From positions 2,207,001-2,271,000 of the forward strand of contig NZ_CP123622.1 in assembly GCF_029873255.1 (NCBI RefSeq): a stretch of DNA of 64,000 nucleotides. The letters are read 5' to 3'. A program made the translations under genes and the position numbers. Origin of the DNA: Pigmentibacter sp. JX0631 (GTDB lineage Bacteria > Bdellovibrionota_B > Oligoflexia > Silvanigrellales > Silvanigrellaceae). Under the pieces are notes generated by a model. The model worked only from the letters and a program-made list of their open reading frames with translations, had not been told where the DNA came from and did not search any database. Shown here piece after piece: positions 35,044 to 45,900 of this stretch (position 1 is its first letter; every line of letters starts with the position of its first letter).

Positions 35044-36006
35044 ATGAAAATATTTAATTTTTGTTTTTTGTTTATAATTTTTATTTTAATAACTTCGTGT
35101 TTTGATAATAGTAGGATTAATAAAAATTATTTTATTTATAGTGATAAAAATAAAAAAGTAGTAAGTGAAAATTATATTTATAATGGTAAAATAGTATCAA
35201 AAGAATTTAAAAATTCTGATTCAACTGTAGAATTAATCTCTCATGATGGTAATAATTCTTTTAGTCGATGTTCAGGTGTAGTAATAAGTAGAAATTATAT
35301 ATTAACAGCTGCTCATTGTGTTTATAATCGAAAACTGCAAAAAACATATGAGTTTTCATATCTTAATAACTTAGGTAATGAAATTGTACGTTCAGAAAAA
35401 ATATATCCACATCCTACATATATATTAGCTTATGATAATAATAGCATAAATAATATCTCATTTGCAGATCTGGCTTTAGTTGAATTTAATGAAAATTTAG
35501 AATTGTATGGGTTAAAAATAGCTGAAATTTCTGAGAAAGTAGATTATGAGCAAAAAATTTTATCTTTTGGATATGGAAATATTACTGATTATCCTCTATT
35601 CCAAAATAATAAAAAAAGATATGCTTATTCATCAATAGCAAAAATTTCTTCAAATATTGAATATCTAGAATATGATTTAATAAGATTCAATAAAGCTAAG
35701 ATTGATGGATTTATCGATTCAGAAAAAGTTAGAGAGATCAAAGATACTTTTTTAATTATGGAAATAAAAAATGTTAATGAAGGACAGACATGTGTAGGTG
35801 ATTCTGGTGGTCCGCAATTTATTAATTTGAAAGAAAAGAATTTCTTAATAGGAATAACTCATGGATTGGATTTTAATCTTCATGAGTCATCAGAAATATA
35901 TAAAAGTTGTAAAAATAAAAAATCATTAAGCACGTTAATTTTTCCTTATTTTAATTGGATTAATAATGTAGTAATGCAAAAAAATGAGAAATTAATTCTA
36001 TACTAG
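35044..36006 (+). CDS. trypsin-like serine protease, lipoprotein
   Basis: Chymotrypsin-fold (S1) protease of about 320 aa. The N-terminus (MKIFNFCFLFIIFILITSCF) is a lipoprotein signal with lipobox ITSC. The triad is visible: His in SRNYILTAAHCVY (~84-96), Asp in SFADLALVEF (~143-152) and Ser in GQTCVGDSGGPQF (~252-264). Disulfide Cys residues flank the active site as in trypsins. The frame also opens at ATG 35032, but the signal peptide favours 35044. It is probably anchored in the outer membrane and may serve feeding on prey or host protein. It lies between IS relics, with a 247-bp gap without recognisable genes after it. Confidence 0.85.
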   Translation: MKIFNFCFLFIIFILITSCFDNSRINKNYFIYSDKNKKVVSENYIYNGKIVSKEFKNSDSTVELISHDGNNSFSRCSGVVISRNYILTAAHCVYNRKLQKTYEFSYLNNLGNEIVRSEKIYPHPTYILAYDNNSINNISFADLALVEFNENLELYGLKIAEISEKVDYEQKILSFGYGNITDYPLFQNNKKRYAYSSIAKISSNIEYLEYDLIRFNKAKIDGFIDSEKVREIKDTFLIMEIKNVNEGQTCVGDSGGPQFINLKEKNFLIGITHGLDFNLHESSEIYKSCKNKKSLSTLIFPYFNWINNVVMQKNEKLILY

Positions 36007-36253
36007 AATTTATATCTTTAATCTGTTCTGAATTTTTGTATTGAGAAATATATGATATGCTATAATATTTAATGAAATTTATCAAGAGTGAATATCAATT
36101 TTCATTTTAGGCATAACCGAATCTTTTTTAGTCCATCCTTTTTTCTAGTTTTAAAAGAGCTCAGAATTATTAATAATTTTCTTATGATAGCAACAATAGT
36201 TAATTTTTTTTGTTTTCCTTTTAATTTAAGACAATCATAAAAATTTTTTTATT

Positions 36254-36917
36254 TCATTTTAATGAAGCAATTGCAGACATATAAATTATTCTTCTTTTGA
36301 CTAGTCCTCCTTGGATATTTCTTTTGCCTTTAAATCGACCGCTTTCTCGATTAAAAGGAGCGACGCCAGCAAGTGCTAAAATTTTCTGACGATTTAGTTT
36401 ACCAAGTTCAGGAAAATAGACTACAAAATGGGTTGCGACAATATCCCAATTCCTGGAACTGATGTTAATAAATCTATTTTTTTTATCTCTGCATTGTTTT
36501 TGTAGTAGCAAGATACTTATTCATTTATTTCAGCAAGTTATTTTGTAAGCCGTTGAATATGACTTTTTATTGATTTTCCGACAATTTTAGTTCGTAACTT
36601 TCTTGTCTATAAGACTCTTGCCGCATTTTTTTTAAAAGTTCATCACATATTTTAACGAAATTGGTTATATTAATTTCTGATTCTGTTTTAAGACAAACTG
36701 TTTCTTCAGGGTTCATGCGTAGACCGTATTCAAATAAAATCTTTGCATCTATTTTATCTGTTTTTGCTAATTTACCTAGTGATTTTGCAAATGTTCTAAC
36801 TTTATTTGGATGTTCGATTTGAACAAAAATATTTAAATCACGTAATATTTTAAAGAGTATTTGTTCATAAAAACAAGTCCCTTGGCAAACGATATAATAA
36901 GTTTTATTTAACTTCAT
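36254..36917 (-). pseudogene. IS110-family transposase relic
   Basis: Two pieces of one DEDD transposase. The N-terminal piece 36567-36917 includes FVQIEHPNKVRTFAKSLGKL and AKTDKIDAKILFEYGL. The C-terminal piece 36254-36511 has PELGKLNRQKILALAGVAPF and NRESGRFKGKRNIQGG, the IS110/IS116/IS902 signature. The extreme N-terminus with the first Asp is missing, and the pieces are separated by stops and a shift. The element is dead. Confidence 0.85.
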
Positions 36918-37249
36918 GACATTTTGTAAATGTACTTTTAATATTATTTTTTATAGCAATAGATTTGGTTTTCCAAAAAAATTTATTTTTTCTTTACCGA
37001 CATTGGCTTCATTATAAATAATTTTCTTAATGGAAACTTCCAATATATATTATTAAAATGTGAGAATTATCCATACTTGTTTTAAAATACGAGGCATGTT
37101 CCTAGAGTCATCTGTTAGGTACTTACTCACAACAAAGAGAGGTTAAGAATCAAGACTGGCATTCGATGTCAAAGCATTGGTTAAGAGGGTGCAAGCCCTT
37201 AATCTCTACTAATAGAATTGATTAGATTCTATTGATTAATCAATATACA
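36918..37249 (+). other. intergenic, no gene seen
   Basis: AT-rich sequence between IS relics. A short imperfect hairpin occurs around 37173-37194 (TTAAGAGGGTGCAAGCCCTTAA). No tRNA, CRISPR or credible ORF is visible. Confidence 0.5.
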
Positions 37250-37431
37250 AGTTAAGAGTTGATAAAGGATAAAGTGTATTTAGAAAAAGAACATGTATTT
37301 AAAAAGGTATGCAAACTTTCCAAGAACATGGACAAGCAGTCCCCTTGTAGATCGGACTTTGGATGCTGTTTGAATACCACTAGATTCAATTAACAAGTTG
37401 AATAGAATTTATATTAATTGTCTAATAGAAT
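37250..37431 (-). mobile_element. IS982-like relic, copy 2 (3' fragment)
   Basis: About 180 bp clearly homologous to 34035-34215, covering only the C-terminal end of that transposase. It is cut exactly where an IS66-type end (GTAAATCGTCGAACCTTC) begins at 37432. This shows that the IS66-type element inserted into it. Confidence 0.8.
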
Positions 37432-37456
37432 GTAAATCGTCGAACCTTCCTTTTCT

Positions 37457-38864
37457 TTACCCACAAAATAATTTGTAGTCATCTAATAATTCCATAAATC
37501 TAGCCCAACCTCTCCACATAGATACTATTCCTGGATTTCCATCACCTTTTCTACCGATAAATCCATCAAGTTTCGCTATCCAAATATAAATATTTTTAAT
37601 ACTAGGTGGTATAATTTGAATTGGTTTATTCCTGTTGAATTTTTTATATAAAACTTTCCATTCGTATTCACTAAGAACATTTTCACAACTTTTTTCTTTT
37701 TCTTGTTCAAAGTATCTTGTTATCCAAAATATTCTCCAAGATAAAATAAAAGTTAATACAGCATATTTTTTTAAATTATTTGTATCCCGAAGTTGTGCTT
37801 TTTCAAAATTGAATCCCGATTTTATGATTTTATGTAACAACTCTATATTCCAACGCATGGAATATAATTTTACTTTATCCACAGCTTCTTCGAATGAATT
37901 TACTGGTAAATTTGTTAATAAAATCCAACATAATTGTGATTCTCCTTCCGGTGGATTTTTTTCAACTGCCATAATTGCTGTTATCTTAAGGATTGACATA
38001 TTATTGTTGCAATTATTTTTCGTTCTATTAGGTGGAGGAGGCATCGAAAATACTTTATAGACTATCCATAACTTTGCTTCACGATATTTTCTTCCGACCT
38101 GTGAACTTGCCACTTGAATATTTACAATACCTTTTGAACGACAAATTTCTAAAACCTCAAAGAGTTTTTCATCAGATTCACTGCGATTGCTTTTTTTGTT
38201 TATTGTGCGGTTGTGGGAAGCTCTTATTAAAAAATTTTCATTCCAATCTAAACAATCTCTGTAAAGTTCATAAATATCTCCTTCTCTGTCTGCTACATGG
38301 ATAGTTTGTGTGTTACCAAAATCATAAGTAGTGCATTATTTGATAAGTTCAATCCATTTAATACTTTCTTTTTTTCAATAGGTAATCTCTGATATTGTTG
38401 TTTTGTGAGTCGCCCATTTTCTTTAAAAGTTTTACGATCAACAAATTTTTGCCCAAGAATTCCAAGAGGGACACCTTTATCACTTACTGCTAATAGCTCA
38501 TGAGATATTAAGCCTTTAGCTTGAGTAAATGATGAATAATGCTTTGAGCAAAGACCTAAGTTTTTTGTTTGTGGTCTGTTAGGATAGTTCAAAATTAAAG
38601 TATCTTGTATTAGAAGAACCCTTGAGCATTCTTTTATCCTGTCAACAGTTTGCATTTTATGCGGTTGTAATATTTTTTCTGCTGTAATCTTTTCTTTAGA
38701 AAAAAACGATATTATGCTTTTATTTCTTTCCATAAATCAAAACTACTGGATATATTTTTTTCAGACTGTTCAGCTAATCCAACGCTTATTTTTCTAAATC
38801 TTTCATCAAGACTTTTGTCATCAAAATCAACATTCAAAAATTCCAAATTTATCCATGTTGACAT
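37457..38864 (-). pseudogene. IS4/IS50-like (Tn5-type) transposase, broken
   Basis: Minus-strand transposase starting at ATG 38864 (MSTWINLEFLNVDFDDKSLD). An intact-looking middle (38293-38733) contains LLIQDTLILNYPN, GLISHELLAVSDKGVPLGIL and NGRLTKQQYQRLP. After a disrupted stretch comes a C-terminal piece (37457-38113) with LYSMRWNIELLHKIIKSGFN, a Y-x2-RW-x2-E-like signature and the Tn5-type C-terminal dimerisation region. Terminal repeats of 19 bp (TTTTCTTTACCCACAAAA core) lie at 37450-37468 and 38965-38983, the length expected for IS50 relatives. Frameshifts make it inactive. Confidence 0.82.
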
Positions 38865-39001
38865 TGCATTTGTGTGAATCACACCCACCTCCTTGTTAGT
38901 TAAGGTGGGTAACTATATTATAGTATTGTACTCTTATCAAAAACTACAATTTGATTTCAATAAGTTTTGTGGGTAAAGAAAAGGAAGATTCGACGATTTA
39001 C

Positions 39002-39522
39002 GTCGCTTTTGTTTTATTATGTAGTAATCTTTTGGCTCTGTTGTTAAAAACTAACTATCTTCACTCATTCCAGAATCACGCATTTGTGAACCGCAGCAAT
39101 TGCAAATAGGCAGTTCCTTAAATTCTACATGCTCTTCAATTATTTATGCTTCGGGATATCTTTCAGATGTAAGTCTTTTAATTTCATTGGCACGTTTTTT
39201 TGAGCCGTTTTTTTTATATTAACAGATGTTTCTGAAGTATTTTTATCTTTTACAAACCTTTCAGATTTTTCTCTAAATATCCTTCGTCTAAGTAGTAGAA
39301 GTTACCCATCAACTTCTACGATTTTATCCAGTAATTCTTTATTTTGATTTTTAAGCTATCTCGCTCTTCAAGGATGAGGTTGTGTTTTTGAATAAATTCA
39401 TTGTTAGAATTTAATATTTTTTCAGCATATTTCTTTTTATTTTCAAAGAATTCAATTAGCTGTTTGCGATTGAATTTTAAAAGATCATTCGCCGTAATTT
39501 TTTCGAATAGATTTTTTTCCAT
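39002..39522 (-). pseudogene. IS66 tnpC fragment (N-terminal part)
   Basis: Minus-strand remnant beginning MEKNLFEKITANDLLKFNRK, nearly identical to the start of the intact tnpC at 53515-55101 and followed by its coiled-coil and Cys-rich region with stops. The catalytic core is gone. Confidence 0.85.
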
Positions 39523-39553
39523 TCGTGCAAGATAGCACCTAAATTATTAAATT

Positions 39554-39916
39554 TCAAGTGTTTGATTTAGTTATATATTTTCTAATTTCTGCAGGACTTT
39601 CAACAAATCTTTTGTTTAGATCTGTTCCTTCAAAAAATAAACTAAATTCTGCTTGAGTAAGAATAATTTCTTTTTTATACCTCGGATTTATTCTTGAAAA
39701 TAACCCTTTTTCAAGCCTTTTGAATATAACCACGAGTCCAGTACTATCATAATAAAGGCACTTACAAGAAGATCTTTTCTTATTTATAAATAAAAATAAA
39801 TGTCCCGAAAAAGGATCCTTATGAAGAACATTTTTTGCACGATTAAATAACCCATCATAAGATTCTCGCATATCTGTGGGACTATATATCTTTGATCTTC
39901 TATTAAAATTAATCAT
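39554..39916 (-). pseudogene. IS66 Orf2 (TnpB) of decayed copy
   Basis: A 120-aa frame closely matching the intact TnpB at 55150-55503: PTDMRESYDGLFNRAKNVLH and FINKKRSSCKCLYYDSTGLV. The N-terminus lacks a few residues (SKIYSPTDM versus TKIYVNKSPTDM), and the C-terminus has a frame change (GTDLNKRFVESPAEI). The reading frame is otherwise open. Confidence 0.8.
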
Positions 39917-40308
39917 GCGCTTTTCTTTAAATAATCCAATAAAAAATCTATGTTCGAAAATCGAATCAATTTACCACCGGGTAACACTAACTCTACAGCT
40001 CCACATACTGATGTTGTTACCTTTGTATGTTCTGAACTTAAGTTTTGTTCCGTTGATACCTTTATTTGTTTAAAATCTTCATCACTAAAGTGACCTTCTC
40101 TTTTTAACTTCTTTGCTTTAGCAATTAAAGATACCATTTTTGCATGAGTAAACCCTTAAGTTGCATAAAATTCTTTACTTAAACCAGTCCAATTCTCTTA
40201 TGCTAGTAATTCTTCAAACAATACCTCATCGAGGACATGCTTTAAATACCCTTTATCTGATACATAAGAACTTAACTTCCTTTTTAAGGTTACATTCTCC
40301 ATTATCAT
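39913..40308 (-). pseudogene. IS66 Orf1 (TnpA), broken
   Basis: Same length as the intact TnpA at 55500-55895 (132 codons) but with in-frame TAA codons, one replacing the Trp of the LLAWENW segment. The remaining open part, 39913-40137, contains MVSLIAKAKKLKREGHFSDE. Confidence 0.8.
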
Positions 40309-40401
40309 CTCCTTTCTACACTTTTATGATGATTATTTTAATCTAGCAAATTTAATTTTATTGAAATGTGGGCTTGTGCGAAGATTTATTATCTAATTAT
40401 T

Positions 40402-40597
40402 GATAATTTTATCATAATTTACATTTTTTATAGGACTAATATCGAACATGAAATATATTTTATTCTAGTTTGATTGCAATATATTAAATGTTCAGTTAAT
40501 TATCTAATGTTAATAGATTAATTAATCTATTTAATAATAATTTTATCATAATTTACAATTTTTTTAGGATTCAAATATCGTATGAAATTTATTAACA
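40402..40597 (+). repeat. 134-bp partial duplication of the efflux operon leader
   Basis: The stretch ATTTTATCATAATTTACA, a T-rich run, TAGGA, an ATATCG element and ATGAAAT occurs at about 40406-40454 and again at 40540-40588. The second copy leads into the real tolC-like start (ATG 40582). In the first copy the ATG (40448) leads to a stop after a few codons (TAG at 40466-40468). Together with 40390-40401 this fills the gap between the IS66 end and the operon. Confidence 0.7.
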
Positions 40598-41976
40598 ATA
40601 ATGTAATGATATTTTTGATAATAGCAGTATCATATAATTATCAAATTTTTGCCTTAGAAAAGAAAATTGTATTGCCTACTCTGCAAATTGATTTAAATTC
40701 AGCTATGGAAATTGCTGAAAAAAATTCTTTGCAATTAAAAAGTTCTTTAAACGAATTTAATTCAACCAATTTTCAACATTCTCTATCCTACTTTCAATAT
40801 GGCCCTACGCTTGATGCATCTGCTGATACAACTTGGTATCCCAAACGCGATGCTATGAATTTAAATTCAACTCAAGATAATGACAGAAGTTCTTCAGTTA
40901 CCTTAAAAATAACTCAGCCAATATCAAATATATGGAAAAACTATTATAAAATGAAAGAACTCGAGGCAAAAAAAGATGCTGCCGCATATGACTATAATTT
41001 TCAAAAAATCAACGCCAGAATAAGTGCTGCACAATCTTTTTTAGATGCACAGCAAGCATTAAATGATCTTGAAATAAAAAAAACAACTTTTGAAAATGCC
41101 GCAATTCAATATAAAGAAACAAGCGTTCTGTTTGAAACCGGAGATGCTAGTAAAGATAAGGTAGATTTACTTTTATCACAAGCCAACAAAGACTCAGTAG
41201 AAATAGAAGTAAGCAAATCTCAAATAGAGTATTCAAATAAAATAGAAAACCTAAAAAAAGTATTGAAGTTAAGTGAACAAACTGAAATATCTTTAAAGCC
41301 TTTAGAGTATTCATTTTTTGAAAAGCAAAAAATATCATTAAAGGAACTAAATGTTTTGCTTGAAGAAAGTAAAAATAATAGGCCAGATCTAAAAAGTTTA
41401 GAAAAAAACTTACTTGCCAGCAAAGAAGAAATTACAAAAAATACCTTTAAATTTTTTCCTGAAATATCTGCATTTTCAAGCTACTTAAACACGGAAACAT
41501 TTAATAATGAAAACGGTTTAAATAGCAATTCTAACCTAAGTAATTCAGGTTCTTCTACTAATGGTCTTACTTTTGGCATATCCATGACTTGGAGTATTTG
41601 GGATGGCGGTTTAAATTTAGCCGAAAGAAGCTCATTAAAAAATAAAGAAACAAAAAATAAAGTAAATTATGAGGATAAAATATTTGACATTAGTGAGGAA
41701 GTAAAAATTAGTTACAACTCTTTGAAAAATAATCTTCAAATTTTGCCACAACTCATAAAACTTTCAGAAATTTATTCCGACTCCTATAAATTTTCTTTAG
41801 TGAAATATAAAACAGGAAATTTAACCGCTTCAGAACTAATAAAAAGTCAAAATGAACTTTTAAACGCAAAAATATCTTTAGCAAAAATAAGAGGTGATAT
41901 TGATTACAATTGGCTTAAATTACAATCAGCAATAGGAACAATTCCATCATATTCTAATACAAGGTTGATAAAATGA
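40582..41976 (+). CDS. TolC-family outer membrane efflux protein
   Basis: A 464-aa outer-membrane channel. A signal peptide (MKFINNNVMIFLIIAVSYNY, end near IFA) is followed by two TolC-type coiled-coil repeats rich in Lys, Glu, Ser and Asn. The second repeat ends with the conserved pattern VKYKTGNLTASELIKSQNEL (~413-432), and SMTWSIWDGGLNLAER (~335-350) marks a beta-strand region. Its stop overlaps the start of the adaptor gene (ATGA), so channel, adaptor and pump form one operon. The substrate is unknown. The operon lies between two IS66 copies and is convergent with the lanthipeptide genes. Confidence 0.88.
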   Translation: MKFINNNVMIFLIIAVSYNYQIFALEKKIVLPTLQIDLNSAMEIAEKNSLQLKSSLNEFNSTNFQHSLSYFQYGPTLDASADTTWYPKRDAMNLNSTQDNDRSSSVTLKITQPISNIWKNYYKMKELEAKKDAAAYDYNFQKINARISAAQSFLDAQQALNDLEIKKTTFENAAIQYKETSVLFETGDASKDKVDLLLSQANKDSVEIEVSKSQIEYSNKIENLKKVLKLSEQTEISLKPLEYSFFEKQKISLKELNVLLEESKNNRPDLKSLEKNLLASKEEITKNTFKFFPEISAFSSYLNTETFNNENGLNSNSNLSNSGSSTNGLTFGISMTWSIWDGGLNLAERSSLKNKETKNKVNYEDKIFDISEEVKISYNSLKNNLQILPQLIKLSEIYSDSYKFSLVKYKTGNLTASELIKSQNELLNAKISLAKIRGDIDYNWLKLQSAIGTIPSYSNTRLIK

Positions 41977-42956
41977 TTAATAAAAAAATAATTATTTCTG
42001 TATTTATGCTTATTTTCTCAAATTTATTTGTCTTTTGTACAAAAAAAGGCGAGAAAGCAACATTACCACCTGAGGAATCTATAAATTTACAGGCAGATAA
42101 TAAAAAAGAAGAATCTAAAAATAATTCTCCCGAAAGTAAACAAGCAAATAATTCAGAACCAATTCAATCCAATGCTACTGTTGCAAAAAAAGATAACCTT
42201 GAAGCTCAAAATCAAAAAACTACTGAAGTAAAAAATATTACTTCAGATAATAATATCGTTCCTATTATTCCTGCAATATTTAAAGCAGAAAATCAAAGTG
42301 CGCTAAGTTTTTTAACCAATGGCAGAATTACGAATATTTACTATCGAGCTGGAAATATAGTAAAACAAGGCCAAATTCTAGCTTCGCTTGAAGATAACAA
42401 TGCATTAATAGATGTTAAAACTGCAAAAATTGATGTTGATTTAAAAAAATTAGCCCTTGAACAACAACAAAAGACTGTTGAAAGATTAGAAAAACAATTT
42501 AGTAGTGGTATCATAAACACAGCTACTTTAGAAAAAGAAAATAACACCTTAAAAACAAAAGAGCTTGAATATCAATCAGCAAAAGCCAGTTTGGAAGGAA
42601 AAGAATATATATTAAAATCAACTAAAATTGCTTCCCCTTTTGAAGGAATAATTACTAAAGTTGAAAAATCAGTGGGTGACTATGTTACTGCAGGAACAGC
42701 TATATTTCAAATAACTGAAGCAAAAAATTACAAAATTTATGCACAAATTCCAGTTACTTACTTTAGTAAATTTAAGACAGGAATGAAGTTTAAATTTCAA
42801 GAGCCTATTTCAAAAGCTTATGGTGAAGCTGAAATTAAAAGAGTTGTCTCGGTCATTGATTCCTCTTCAAAAACTTTTGATGTGTATGCGGAAATTCTTA
42901 GTGTCAGTGAAAAAATTATTCCTGGTGTTTATTTAGAAATAAAGCTTAACCCCTAA
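41973..42956 (+). CDS. RND efflux membrane fusion (adaptor) protein
   Basis: A 327-aa periplasmic adaptor. The N-terminal hydrophobic segment ends in LFVFCTKKGE, a probable lipobox Cys (~22). A Glu/Asn/Lys-rich linker of ~70 residues follows. The lipoyl-like half-motif is ALSFLTNGRITNIYYRAGN, then KQGQILASLEDNNALIDV (~110-145). The alpha-hairpin is short (~150-190), and the second lipoyl half is IASPFEGIITKVEKSVGDYV (~225-244). It bridges the pump to the TolC-type channel. It overlaps the upstream gene by 4 bp and is followed by the pump after 16 bp. Confidence 0.88.
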   Translation: MINKKIIISVFMLIFSNLFVFCTKKGEKATLPPEESINLQADNKKEESKNNSPESKQANNSEPIQSNATVAKKDNLEAQNQKTTEVKNITSDNNIVPIIPAIFKAENQSALSFLTNGRITNIYYRAGNIVKQGQILASLEDNNALIDVKTAKIDVDLKKLALEQQQKTVERLEKQFSSGIINTATLEKENNTLKTKELEYQSAKASLEGKEYILKSTKIASPFEGIITKVEKSVGDYVTAGTAIFQITEAKNYKIYAQIPVTYFSKFKTGMKFKFQEPISKAYGEAEIKRVVSVIDSSSKTFDVYAEILSVSEKIIPGVYLEIKLNP

Positions 42957-42972
42957 AAAAAAGAGATTAAAA

Positions 42973-45900
42973 ATGTTTCTTTCAACTTTATCGGTGAAAC
43001 GTCCCTATTTTTCCTCAATGTTAAACATAGTCGTCATTATTTTTGGTTTGCTTGCATTTGCAAATATTGGAATTGATAGGGAACCAAATGTCGATATTCC
43101 GTATGTTTCAGTTAGTGTAACTTACAAGGGAATGAACGCAAAAACTGCTGAACATTTGTTACTTAATCCTATGGAAGAAGCGTTTAAAAGGTTACCTGGT
43201 TTGAAAAAAATTAAAGGTTCAGCAAGCCAAGATTATGCATTTGTACTTCTTGAATTTCATTTGGATGTGGATATTGATAAGGCTACAGCTGATGTAAGAA
43301 ATGAAATAGGATCAATTGAGTTTCCAAAAGATGCTGAAAAACCTTTTGTAAAAAGAATAAATGAAAATGACAATTCTTTTATGAGTATTAATATTACAAG
43401 TGAAAAAATGTCAGAACAAGATTTATCAACCTATGTTAACAAAGAATTAAAACCTTTACTGCAAAGAATTAGTGGAGTAGGGCAAGTTAATATTTCAGGA
43501 ACTATTGATAGAGAAATTCATATTAACTTAAATCCTTCTATATTAAATGCCTTGCATTTAAATCCCAATCAAATAAAAAAAGAAATTAATTCGCAAATTG
43601 TAAATAAACCTAGCGGAGTTCTGCGAAATTCACATTCGCAATTTAGTATCGTTACTAATACAATTCCTAGTTCATTAGACACCATTGCAAAAATTCCGAT
43701 TGCGCAAAAAGATAAGCCGCTAATTAGAGTAGAAGATTTTGCAAGTATCCAAGATACACACGCAGAGTTAACTAACTACAGTGAAGTGAATGGCAAGAAA
43801 AGTATTGTAATTGAAATTACTAAGGAATCAAAAGGAAATATCATTGAATCAGCTAAACAATTAAAAAAATTAATTGAAAATTTAAATAAAGTTAATAAAG
43901 ATAAATTGAACATCTCCATAAATATTGATAATTCTAATTATATTTATGAGACATATAAAAATGTCTGGTTTCATATTATTATAGGTTCACTTCTAGCAAT
44001 TTTTGTAGTTTATCTTTTCTTACATGATTGGCGAAATACATTTATTTGTTCTATTGCAATTCCAACATCAATAATTGGTACTTTGGCTATAATCAATTAC
44101 TTAGGTTTTACATTAAATTCCATGACGCTTCTTGGATTAACTCTTTCAATTGGAATTTTAGTTGATGATGCTATCGTAGTGATAGAAAATATTCATCGAC
44201 ATAAGTTAATGGGTAAATCAAGAATAGCTGCTGCAATCGACGGTTCTCAAGAAATAGGCCTTGCAGCAATTTCTGTAACTTTAGCGATTGCTGCGGTTTT
44301 TGTTCCGGTTATTTATATGGAAGGAATTATTGGGCGGTATTTTTATGAATTTGGAATGACGGTATCTGTTGCTGTACTTATTTCGTTGTTTGTAGCTTTT
44401 ACTGTGGTTCCCATGCTGAGTAGTAAGCTAGTTGCTAATCAAACCTTAAATTCAAATGAAATAAAATGGCAAATTAAGTTTGACCATTATTTTCAAGTTT
44501 TCCAAAATAATTACCTGAAGATATTAAATTATTCATTGAAAAAGAAAAAAACAACACTATTTGTTGGAATTTTAATTTTTATCTTGAGCATATTTTTACT
44601 TATATTTGTCCCTACAAAATTTGTACCAACTGAAGATGAAAGTATAAGTTATTTTTCTTTTCGATTGGCACAAGGAACACCTTTGGAAGAAGCAATTATG
44701 CGTGGAAAAGAAATAAGAGATCATATTCTTACTTACCAAGGGACAACAGATGTCATTATGAATGTTGGAAGTAATAATGACTCAGCTTCGTCAATTAGTT
44801 TTACAATTAAGTTATTAGATTCTAAAAAGAGAAATTATTCGACAAGTGAATTTACTCAAAGATTAAATGAATCTGCAGCCAAATTTATACGAAATCCAAA
44901 TGAAAAAATTGGTGGAAACGGATATAACAATGCAATAAACCTTGAATTACATTCAACAGATTCACATGCACTGTATGAATATTCAAAAAAAGTTTTGCAA
45001 TACATTACAAATATCCAAGATATTGGAATTCCAGAAAGTTCTGTAAGTGATGAAGCGTATGAATACAAAGTTATACCAGATTTTATTAAAGCAGCTTCAC
45101 TAGGAGTATCTCCAAGCAATATTGCCGAAACTTTACTGCTTTTATATAAAGGAGAAAAAGTTGGGGATTATTATGCTGATGGAAGGTATTTTGATATTAA
45201 AATTTTAATACCAACAAAAAAAGCGCAAACCCTTAATAGCTTAGCAGGAATTTTCATTTTTTCTGAAAAAGGAGATCCGGTATTATTAAGTTCAATTGCA
45301 AATATAGAGAAAATCCTTATTGAACCAAAAATAAAACATATCAATGGTATTAAAAATGTAACTATTACTGCTGATTATTTTGGAAAAGATCTTGGAAAAA
45401 TAATGACAAATATAAACAAATATATTGCTGAAACAAAACCAAAATCAGTAGACACTTATTATAGTGGACAATCAGAATTATTAGATGAATTAATCAGAGT
45501 AGTAAGTAAAGTATTATTATTAGCGTTAGCTTTTATTTTCATTGTGTTAAGTGCACAATTTGAAAACTTTAAAGCTCCATTAGCTATTTTATTTAGTATT
45601 CCTCTTTCTTTCTCTGGTGCATTTTTAGCAATTTTAATTACAGGACAATCCTTTACAATTTATGCCATGATCGGTCTTATATTACTTTTAGGTCTCGTAA
45701 CAAAAAATGCTATTTTGCTTATTGAATTTGCGCAACAAAAAATTGCGGAAGGAATAAATGTCGATAAAGCTCTACTTGAAGCTGCAGTTGTACGTCTACG
45801 CCCTATTTTAATGACATCTCTCACAATGATTGCTGGAATGATTCCATTAATATTTGGAACTGGAGCAGGGCATGAATTAGATTCCAACTTAGGAGTTACT

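Larger units (their letters stand above)
37432..40389 (-). mobile_element. IS66-family element, copy 1, decayed and invaded by an IS4/IS50-like element
   Basis: The left end GTAAATCGTCGAACCTTC and the right end ...CTTGTGCGAAGATTTAT match the ends of the intact IS66 copy at 53398-55977. Most of tnpC is lost: the IS4-like element's right end at 39001 joins directly to internal tnpC sequence corresponding to ~54573 in the intact copy. tnpB is recognisable and tnpA carries stops. Flanking octamers (37424-37431 and 40390-40397) differ, so no target duplication remains. Confidence 0.8.
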
